The notes below the pieces were generated by a model, which was given only the letters and a program-made list of their open reading frames with translations, was not told the origin of the DNA and did not search any database. Position numbers and translations under genes: made by a program. From Caldithrix sp. (GTDB taxonomy: Bacteria > KSB1 > UBA2214 > DYKH01), in the NCBI GenBank assembly GCA_020722685.1, contig DYKH01000145.1:1-12768 (forward strand): a stretch of 12,768 nucleotides of DNA, given 5' to 3'. Shown here piece by piece: positions 6,877-12,768 of the stretch. Position 1 is the first letter of the stretch; each line of letters opens with the position of its first letter.

Positions 6877-9800
6877 ACAAACTCGTGAAACTTTTGATTA
6901 TTGTGGCAGGAATGGGCGTGATGCTGACCGTCGTCCAGAGCACGGCGGTGGACGTCACAAACTTGGAACGTGGCTTCCGCAACCCACCGTCGGAGGCGCG
7001 TCCGTGGGTCTATTGGTTTTGGCTCAACGGTAATATTACCAGAGAGGGCATCACTGCGGACTTGGAAGCTATGCAGCGCGTGGGCATCGGTGGCGTGCTT
7101 ATCATGGAGGTGGATCAAGGCGCGCCGCAGGGTGCGGTGGCTTTTGCCGGGCCGGAGTGGCGAGAGCTATTCAAATATGTTTGTGCTGAAGCAAACCGGC
7201 TCGGCCTGGAGGTCAATATGAATAACGACGCCGGCTGGTGCGGCAGCGGCGGCCCGTGGATCACACCCGACTTGGCCATGCAGAGAATCGTTTTCACCGA
7301 AACCAACGCTGAAGGTCCGCTCCAGCTCGATGGTACGCTGCCTCGACCACAGACGGCGGTGGACTATTACCGAGACATTGCGGTGCTGGCTTTCCCCACA
7401 CCGGTGGGCGACTACCGCGTGGATAATCTTCCCGGCAAGGCCGCCTTTGTTCCGCAGCATTTCGCCACCTCGTCGATCTGGCCATCGCTCCCGGCGGAAC
7501 AAACCGTGGCCCGCGACCGGGTCGTCAACCTATCGGCGCTGATGGACAGCTCCGGCCACTTGGTTTGGAGTGTGCCGCCGGGGAAGTGGACGATACTTCG
7601 CCTTGGCCACACACCAACGGGCAAGGAGAATCACCCGGCGCCGGAGGCCGGGCGTGGGTTGGAATCTGACAAATTGAGCAAGGCGGCGACCGAGGCCATG
7701 TTTGCCGGCTTGATGGGCAAGCTCATCGCGGACGCGAAACCGTTCGCGGGCAAGACGCTGGTGGCGACGCATATAGACAGTTGGGAAACCGGTTCGCAGA
7801 ACTGGACGCCCGAGTTTCGCCAAGAGTTTCGGCAACGTCGTGGCTACGATCCACTCCCGTTTCTGCCCGTGGTGACGGGACGCATCGTCGAGAGCGTCGA
7901 AGTCTCGGAGCGTTTCCTCTGGGACGTACGTCAGACCGTGTCCGATTTGCTCATCGATAACTACGCCGGCCATTTTCGCGAACTGCTAAACCGTCACGGC
8001 CTGCGGCTCTCCGTCGAGGCCTACGACGGCGCACCGTGTGATGAGATGACGTATGCCGGTCAGGCGGACGAACCGATGGCGGAATTCTGGTCGTGGGGCT
8101 TTCAGACTCCTTACAGTTGCACGGAAATGACCTCAGCCGGCCACGTGTATGGCAAGCGCATCATCGGCGCGGAAGCGTTCACCGCGACCGATGGGGAAAA
8201 ATGGCTGCATCATCCGGCTTCCATCAAGGCGCTTGGTGATTGGGCATTTTGCGAAGGGATCAACCGCTTCGTCTTTCACCGCTATGCGCTGCAACCGTGG
8301 CGCGACTACGCCCCCGGCATGTCCATGGGACCGTGGGGACTGCACTATGAGCGGACGCAGACCTGGTGGGAGCAATCCAGCGCCTGGCACGAGTACCTCG
8401 CCCGCTGCCAGTTCCTGCTACGTCAGGGGCTGTTTGTGGCCGACATTTGCTATCTACAACCGGAAGGCTCACCGCGCCGCTTCTCGCCCACGCTGCCCAA
8501 TTACACCGGCAACATGCCCGAGCGGCCCCGCTACAACTTTGACGGCTGCACGCCGGAGGTCGTGATCACGCGCATGCAGGTCAAGGATGGCCGACTCGTT
8601 CTGCCCGATGGCATGAGCTATCGCCTATTGGTGCTGCCGCAAGTGGAAACCATGACCCCGCAACTGTTGCGCAAGATTAAGGAACTGGTTGAGGCTGGGG
8701 CAACGGTCCTGGGGCCGCCGCCGGTCAAGTCACCGAGCCTGGCAAATTATCCGCAATGTGACGCGGAGGTGCAGCAACTGGCCAGCGAGCTTTGGGGTCA
8801 GTTAAAAGTCCCAGCTTCAGGCGGCTCGGTGAGGCTGCCGCTTGCAGGCAAAACTCCTACCGAAGAGCGTCGCCTTGGCAAAGGTCGCCTCATTTGGAGC
8901 GAGACTTTCAAATCGCCGCACCTCAAGGCTGAGGAGCAAAGTCCATTGAAGCGGGCCAAATGGATTTGGCACCGCGAAGGCAATCCGGCTGTGGCCGCGC
9001 CGCCGGGCAAACGCTTCTTCCGCCGTCTTCTGGTCCTGGACCAGCAACGGGAGATTCTCTCCGCGCGCATGATCCTCACCGCGGACAACAGCTTTGAGCT
9101 GTGGGTGAATGGGCAGCCAGCCGGCTCAGGGGCGAATTACAACCGGACTTTCAAGCTGGATGTCGCGCGCTGGCTCAAACCGGGCACGAACCTGCTCGCC
9201 GTGGCTGCCAAGAATGCACACGACTATCCGAACCCCGCCGGTTGGATCGGCACGCTGACCATCCATTTTCGCGACGGCGACTCGCTGGAAGTGAACACCG
9301 ACGGCCAATGGGAAAGCACGGTGAGCGTCCCAGAGCAGTGGCGGATTGAGGCGGATTCGGCCGGTTGGGGTGCTGCAATGGAACTGGGGCCGCTGGGAAC
9401 GACGCCGTTTCCGGTGCCGGACATCCTCGCCAAAACTCCGGTCTATGTGTTCCCAAAGTTCGATGCCGTCACGAACGCACTTGCGCGGTTGGGCGTGCCG
9501 CCCGATTTTGAGGCGGATTCCGCCTTCAGATACATCCACAGACGGGCTGAGGAGGTGGACATCTACTTCGTCTCCAATCGCACCAACGACTGGCATGGCG
9601 CCAAATGCGCGTTTCGCGTGCGCGGCAAAGTGCCGGAGCTGTGGAATCCGCTCACCGGCGAAATCCGGCGGCAGGTGATTTACGAAGAGCGCGAGGATCG
9701 GACGTTTCTGCCGCTGTGGCTTGAGCCGGCCGGCTCGGTGTTCGTTGTATTTCGTGCGGTGGAAAGCAACCGTGAGCACGCCAACCCCATTGTGGCGGTC

Positions 9801-10547
9801 GAGCGCAACGGCGAGAGCATGCTGCCGGACGCAAGGGAAGGTTTGACCGAACCGCCATCCTTCGAGTTGATCGCGGGCAGTGGTCAGGAAATGATTTTAC
9901 GGGCGTGGCAGCCGGGGCAATACACCTTGAAGGCAGCGGATAGGGTTCAGTCCGTTGATGTGGCGGCGCTGCCTCCCCCGGTTGAAATCGCCGGTCCATG
10001 GCAAGTTCACTTCGAGCCGAACCGCGGCGCACCGGCGAACCTTACGTTCGACAAGTTGATTTCATGGAGCGAACACAGCGAGACGGATGTGCGATATTTT
10101 TCCGGCGCGGCAACCTACCGCACTACGTTTGTGGCAAATCCAAAGTCCGAACTCCGCAATCCGAAATGGTATCTGGACCTCGGACGGGTTGCAGTGATCG
10201 CCGAAGTGAAACTGAACGGCAAGGAACTGGGCATCCTGTGGAAATCGCCGTTTCGCGTCGAGGTAACCGACGCCTTGAAGCAGGGCGACAACGTGCTGGA
10301 AGTGAAAGTGGTGAATCTATGGGTCAACCGCCAGATTGGCGACGAGCAGTTGCCCGAAGACAGCGACCGCAATCCGAATGGCACCCTCAAGTCCTGGCCG
10401 CAATGGCTGCAGGAAGGCAAACCCAGTCCAACCGGACGCTACACCTTTACCAGTTGGCGGCTGTGGAAGAAGGACGACCGCCTCGTGGAGTCCGGCTTGC
10501 TGGGGCCGGTGACATTGCTGGCGGCCAAAGAGAGCCTGCTAAAGTAG
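6873..10547 (+). CDS. Exported GH106-family glycosidase (alpha-L-rhamnosidase-like), multidomain
   Basis: A 1224-aa enzyme with an N-terminal signal peptide (KLLIIVAGMGVMLTVV, residues 5-21), so periplasmic or surface-located. The catalytic region opens with the family signature FRNPPSEARPWVYWFWLNGN (residues 35-54), then GIGGVLIMEVDQG and GLEVNMNNDAGWCGSGGPW. Conserved acidic positions include Glu382 (SVEAYDG), Glu434 (GAEAFTA) and Glu461 (FCEGINRFVFH); I cannot assign acid and base with certainty. A GATase-like domain follows (YRLLVLPQVET, ~583-660), then an inserted carbohydrate-binding jelly roll (WIWHREGNP, FELWVNGQ; ~695-820), a beta domain (~885-975) and a C-terminal galactose-binding-like domain (GPWQVHF to VTLLA, ~1041-1217). 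Known GH106 members release alpha-L-rhamnose from plant polysaccharides such as rhamnogalacturonans. AAGGA at 6861-6865 supports the start. The ATG overlaps the stop of the upstream remnant. Base composition is visibly more GC-rich than upstream. Confidence 0.85.
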   Translation: MNKLVKLLIIVAGMGVMLTVVQSTAVDVTNLERGFRNPPSEARPWVYWFWLNGNITREGITADLEAMQRVGIGGVLIMEVDQGAPQGAVAFAGPEWRELFKYVCAEANRLGLEVNMNNDAGWCGSGGPWITPDLAMQRIVFTETNAEGPLQLDGTLPRPQTAVDYYRDIAVLAFPTPVGDYRVDNLPGKAAFVPQHFATSSIWPSLPAEQTVARDRVVNLSALMDSSGHLVWSVPPGKWTILRLGHTPTGKENHPAPEAGRGLESDKLSKAATEAMFAGLMGKLIADAKPFAGKTLVATHIDSWETGSQNWTPEFRQEFRQRRGYDPLPFLPVVTGRIVESVEVSERFLWDVRQTVSDLLIDNYAGHFRELLNRHGLRLSVEAYDGAPCDEMTYAGQADEPMAEFWSWGFQTPYSCTEMTSAGHVYGKRIIGAEAFTATDGEKWLHHPASIKALGDWAFCEGINRFVFHRYALQPWRDYAPGMSMGPWGLHYERTQTWWEQSSAWHEYLARCQFLLRQGLFVADICYLQPEGSPRRFSPTLPNYTGNMPERPRYNFDGCTPEVVITRMQVKDGRLVLPDGMSYRLLVLPQVETMTPQLLRKIKELVEAGATVLGPPPVKSPSLANYPQCDAEVQQLASELWGQLKVPASGGSVRLPLAGKTPTEERRLGKGRLIWSETFKSPHLKAEEQSPLKRAKWIWHREGNPAVAAPPGKRFFRRLLVLDQQREILSARMILTADNSFELWVNGQPAGSGANYNRTFKLDVARWLKPGTNLLAVAAKNAHDYPNPAGWIGTLTIHFRDGDSLEVNTDGQWESTVSVPEQWRIEADSAGWGAAMELGPLGTTPFPVPDILAKTPVYVFPKFDAVTNALARLGVPPDFEADSAFRYIHRRAEEVDIYFVSNRTNDWHGAKCAFRVRGKVPELWNPLTGEIRRQVIYEEREDRTFLPLWLEPAGSVFVVFRAVESNREHANPIVAVERNGESMLPDAREGLTEPPSFELIAGSGQEMILRAWQPGQYTLKAADRVQSVDVAALPPPVEIAGPWQVHFEPNRGAPANLTFDKLISWSEHSETDVRYFSGAATYRTTFVANPKSELRNPKWYLDLGRVAVIAEVKLNGKELGILWKSPFRVEVTDALKQGDNVLEVKVVNLWVNRQIGDEQLPEDSDRNPNGTLKSWPQWLQEGKPSPTGRYTFTSWRLWKKDDRLVESGLLGPVTLLAAKESLLK
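10136..10167 (+). repeat. In-frame TCCGAA-type short repeat inside the GH106 gene
   Basis: Three imperfect units, AATCCAAAG, TCCGAACTCCGC and AATCCGAAAT, run head to tail. They encode NPKSELRNPKW (residues 1089-1099) between two strands of the C-terminal domain, where this fold normally has a variable loop. The pattern matches the (A)ATCCGAAAT/GTCCGAA repeats I know as common short interspersed sequences in some environmental bacterial genomes. No stop codon is created and both flanks remain in frame. Confidence 0.45.
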
Positions 10548-10551
10548 GGTC

Positions 10552-10584
10552 AAACCTCAAAGGTCTCTAAGACCTCTGAGGTTT
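10552..10584 (+). repeat. 15-bp-arm hairpin just after the GH106 gene (terminator or dispersed repeat)
   Basis: AAACCTCAAAGGTCT (10552-10566) and AGACCTCTGAGGTTT (10570-10584) are complementary at 14 of 15 positions around a three-base loop CTA. The hairpin begins five bases after the stop codon. A T-run is missing, so it could be a REP-like palindrome that also protects or ends the message rather than a classical terminator. Confidence 0.6.
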
Positions 10585-10632
10585 ACAAGTAAATTAGGAA
10601 ACTGTAGATTGGCAAAATCGAAAACTAAAGCC

Positions 10633-10698
10633 GTAGGAGATGTCTCCAGACATCGAGCATTAATGCATATTCTGATCGAACTCGGAGAGTTCTCCTAC
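10633..10698 (+). repeat. 66-bp nested inverted-repeat element
   Basis: The outer arms GTAGGAGA (10633-10640) and TCTCCTAC (10691-10698) are perfect inverted repeats. Inside are two short perfect hairpins, GATGTCT-CC-AGACATC (10639-10654) and GAACTC-GGA-GAGTTC (10678-10692), flanking a central 10-bp palindrome GCATTAATGC (10657-10666). Each half therefore has the pattern GTAGGAGA-nn-TCTCC read outward in. This regular cloverleaf-like layout in a non-coding gap suggests a small mobile or REP/MITE-type repeat. It encodes nothing and has no T-run. Confidence 0.55.
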
Positions 10699-10746
10699 AT
10701 ATTATAGTGAGAGAAAATTTGCCAAAGTGCAGTTAGGAAAGCTTTA

Positions 10747-12768
10747 ATGAATAAATCACCAAAAGAGGCGCTGACAATAATTTGCCTGGTTGCGATTTTA
10801 GTTTTGGGTACAAGTTTACCCATTGCCGTCCTTTTCCAAGACCGCGACTTCCCCTTTGGAATGTGCATCAACTTGGGCAGTGCTGCGGCAACCACAAAGC
10901 CCGCCAAGGAGCTACAGGATGGCCAGGTGACTAACGAGCGCCTGCCTACGTCTGAGACCACCCACGCGCTGTCGCCAGAACAAATCCGCGAGCGGCTGGG
11001 CAAGCTGCGCGAACAGGCCGTGACGCTCACCAACCTCATCGACCAGGCAAAAGCAAAGCAGCTCGACCCAGCCTATCCGCTGGTGTCCGTCACGGTGCTG
11101 GACAATTTTGTGGATTACGCCCTCGAAGACCTGGACCACCAGGAGACGCAACGCGCCGGCGAGCAGCTCGTCGCCATGGAGCAGATGGCACAACGAGTGG
11201 ACGAGCGGCTGCGCTCGGCCCTCGCGGGTGAAATCAAGCTGCCGGTTGTGCCGCGTTATGTCACCAGCCCCATCACGATTTCCGGGCCATCATTTCTGGC
11301 GCAAACGACGTTCGCGGCTGAGCGGGGCGGTTTCGGGCGGCTCAAGCCAGACCGCGCTGTCCGCCCGGTTTTCTTCATCGGGTACGGCCATTTCGGCAGC
11401 GTCCGCCGCGACGTGGAGAAATTCCCCGCTTATGGGATCAATATCATCCAGGTCGAGTTTGGCCCCAGCAGTGTCTTCCCGCGGCCAGGCGAAACGTCGG
11501 ACGCGGCTATTCGTGAGACGCTGGCATTGCTCGACCGCGCCGCCAAGGCGAACGTGGCGGTCAACCTGCTGATCAGCCCGCATTACTTCCCCACCTGGAT
11601 GCTGGAGAAGTATCCGCACCTGATCGTCAAGCGCCGCGGCTTCTTGGGCTATTCGCTGCACGCGCCGGAGAGCCGCGAGCTTCTCCAGCGGTTCATCGAG
11701 ATCATCATCCCGCCGCTGAAAGACCATCCGGCGCTGCACAGCATTTGCCTGAGCAACGAGCCCATCAACGTCGAAGGCCCTGAGTCGCGCTACGCCAACG
11801 CCGACTGGCAGGCCTGGCTCCAGCGCCGTCACCGCACCATCGCGGAGCTCAACAACAAATGGGGGACGAGCTACCCGACATTCGAGGACGTGCCTCGTCC
11901 CGACCCTTTCCAACTACTGCCAGCGGAGCCGCGCTCTTACGAGTTTGTCCTATTCAACCAGGAATTCTTCGCGGGCTGGCACAAAGCGATGGCCGACGCC
12001 ATCCATCGCCTGGCCCCCGACCTTCCCGTGCATGCGAAGGCGATGGGCTGGACCTTCTTCGACGAGAACGAGCAGCGCTTCGGCGTGAACGCGGACCTTT
12101 TCGCCGAGTTCAGCCAAATCCACGGCAATGACTCGGCCAACTACTACAGCTTCGGCCTGGGCGACTGGGCGCAAGGCTGGCCGGTGAACGCCCGCGGCCA
12201 CGAGTGGAAAGCCGAGTCGGGCAAGACGCTTGGCCGCATCGAAGGCTGGCTGTCGGACGCCAAGATGCTTGATTTGCAGCGTTCGATCAAGGACGCACCG
12301 GTGTTCAACAGCGAAAACCATCTCATTCGCGACCGTGAGAGCTGGCCCATTCCGCCGGAGCACGTGAGCGCGGCACTGTGGCAATCGGCGGTGCACGGTT
12401 TGAGCGCGACGACCATCTGGGTGTGGGAGCGGACCTTTGATGCCAAGAGCGACTTTGCCGGCAGCATCATGCACCGGCCGGCGTGTGCCGAAGCCGTGGG
12501 GCACATTGCCCTCGATCTGCTGCGGCTCAGTGAGCAAGTCACTACGCTGCAACGCCTCAAACCGCAGGTCACACTGCTCCACTCCACCGCGTCGCTCGTG
12601 TATGATCTCAAGGACCATAGCCAATGTCTGGACAAGCTTTACGAGGCGCTCAGCTTCACCGGCTTGAAGATCGGCTTTGTGACCGAGCGGCAACTGCTGG
12701 CGGGCATAGTTCCCGAAACGCCCGTGCTGCTCGTGCCCAACGCGCGCCATCTATCGAACGACGCCGTT
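10747..12768 (+). CDS. GH42-like (clan GH-A) glycoside hydrolase, 3' end outside window
   Basis: The frame is open from ATG 10747 to the window edge (674 codons). AGGA at 10735-10738 supports the start. The N-terminus has a hydrophobic signal or anchor (residues 9-30, IICLVAILVLGTSLPIAVLF), then a charged helical stretch of about residues 76-155 (IRERLGKLREQ, ALEDLDHQETQ) that could be a stalk or coiled coil. The (beta/alpha)8 barrel starts near residue 208 (VFFIGYGHFGSV). Predicted catalytic residues are Glu338 in LSNEP (acid/base, the 'NEP' of clan GH-A) and Glu523 in VFNSENH (nucleophile), 185 residues apart. An amidotransferase-like domain begins near 595 (VLLVPNARHLSNDAV at the edge). 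GH42-type enzymes remove beta-galactosides, but this subgroup may have another substrate. The pseudogene at 5854-6876 is a homologue of its later part. The first ~115 bases are AT-richer than the rest. Confidence 0.8.
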   Translation, partial: MNKSPKEALTIICLVAILVLGTSLPIAVLFQDRDFPFGMCINLGSAAATTKPAKELQDGQVTNERLPTSETTHALSPEQIRERLGKLREQAVTLTNLIDQAKAKQLDPAYPLVSVTVLDNFVDYALEDLDHQETQRAGEQLVAMEQMAQRVDERLRSALAGEIKLPVVPRYVTSPITISGPSFLAQTTFAAERGGFGRLKPDRAVRPVFFIGYGHFGSVRRDVEKFPAYGINIIQVEFGPSSVFPRPGETSDAAIRETLALLDRAAKANVAVNLLISPHYFPTWMLEKYPHLIVKRRGFLGYSLHAPESRELLQRFIEIIIPPLKDHPALHSICLSNEPINVEGPESRYANADWQAWLQRRHRTIAELNNKWGTSYPTFEDVPRPDPFQLLPAEPRSYEFVLFNQEFFAGWHKAMADAIHRLAPDLPVHAKAMGWTFFDENEQRFGVNADLFAEFSQIHGNDSANYYSFGLGDWAQGWPVNARGHEWKAESGKTLGRIEGWLSDAKMLDLQRSIKDAPVFNSENHLIRDRESWPIPPEHVSAALWQSAVHGLSATTIWVWERTFDAKSDFAGSIMHRPACAEAVGHIALDLLRLSEQVTTLQRLKPQVTLLHSTASLVYDLKDHSQCLDKLYEALSFTGLKIGFVTERQLLAGIVPETPVLLVPNARHLSNDAV

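Noticed and set aside
7786..7795. AAACCGGTTC inside the GH106 gene as a second LacI operator
   Set aside because: Only the 8-bp core AACCGGTT is symmetric, and the site is 900 bases inside a coding region in GC-rich DNA; chance is likely.
10695..10730. TATTAT at 10700-10705 as the -10 of a promoter for the GH42-like gene
   Set aside because: No acceptable -35 lies 16-18 bases upstream; that region is the arm of the inverted-repeat element.
11950..12750. 266-codon open frame on the minus strand opposite the GH42-like gene
   Set aside because: It is a product of high GC and codon bias of the + strand gene, which carries clear domain motifs; the minus translation shows no recognisable domain. 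The same applies to the minus frames at 9126-9779 and 11290-11913.
1..12768. CRISPR arrays, tRNA or rRNA genes, transposases, phage or toxin-antitoxin genes
   Set aside because: No regularly spaced direct repeats, cloverleaf sequences or related protein motifs were seen on either strand.

Overview
The window probably comes from an uncultured bacterium of the Fibrobacterota-Chlorobiota-Bacteroidota (FCB) superphylum, such as a KSB1-, Calditrichota- or Ignavibacteria-like lineage. The strongest clue is a C-terminal type IX secretion sorting domain (YPNPFNP motif, then a beta-sandwich ending in a basic tail) behind a fibronectin type III domain. The lineage is inferred; there is no rRNA or other marker gene here. 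All genes read on the + strand.

Region 1 (1-2.7 kb) holds housekeeping-like genes: the C-terminal end of a neutral ceramidase-family protein, a CPBP/CAAX-type membrane protease, a GNAT acetyltransferase and a short exported protein that looks like a truncated DUF1579/THAP4-type beta-barrel. The first three are nearly contiguous and look like one operon. A perfect 13-bp hairpin follows at 2686-2722.

Region 2 (2.7-4.3 kb) is regulatory. An AT-rich, UP-element-like stretch, a TTGACA-17-TAGTCT promoter and a LacI-type palindrome (TAAACCGGTTTA) lie just downstream of the predicted start of transcription. A 5' leader of about 150 nt and an intact LacI-family repressor follow. Beyond it are a hairpin, a 42-codon orphan ORF and a second promoter-like site (TTGACA-17-TATTCT).

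Region 3 (4.3-6.9 kb) is a graveyard. It holds a secreted FN3 plus sorting-domain protein that lacks its N-terminus and is frameshifted near an A6 run. Directly joined to it is the C-terminal remnant of a GH42-like glycoside hydrolase carrying in-frame TAG and TAA stops.

Region 4 (6.9-12.8 kb) is a visibly more GC-rich glycan-degradation block: an intact 1224-aa exported GH106-type (alpha-L-rhamnosidase-like) enzyme, a 200-bp spacer with two hairpin repeat elements, and a membrane-anchored or exported GH42-like (clan GH-A) enzyme that runs off the window. The pseudogene in region 3 is recognisably a homologue of this last gene, so GH106 is flanked by one dead and one apparently intact copy of the same family.

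Together the LacI regulator and the glycosidases suggest a locus for using rhamnose-containing plant or algal polysaccharide. I found no RNA gene, CRISPR array, transposase or clearly new biological system. The unusual parts are the decay/duplication pattern and the small structured repeats.
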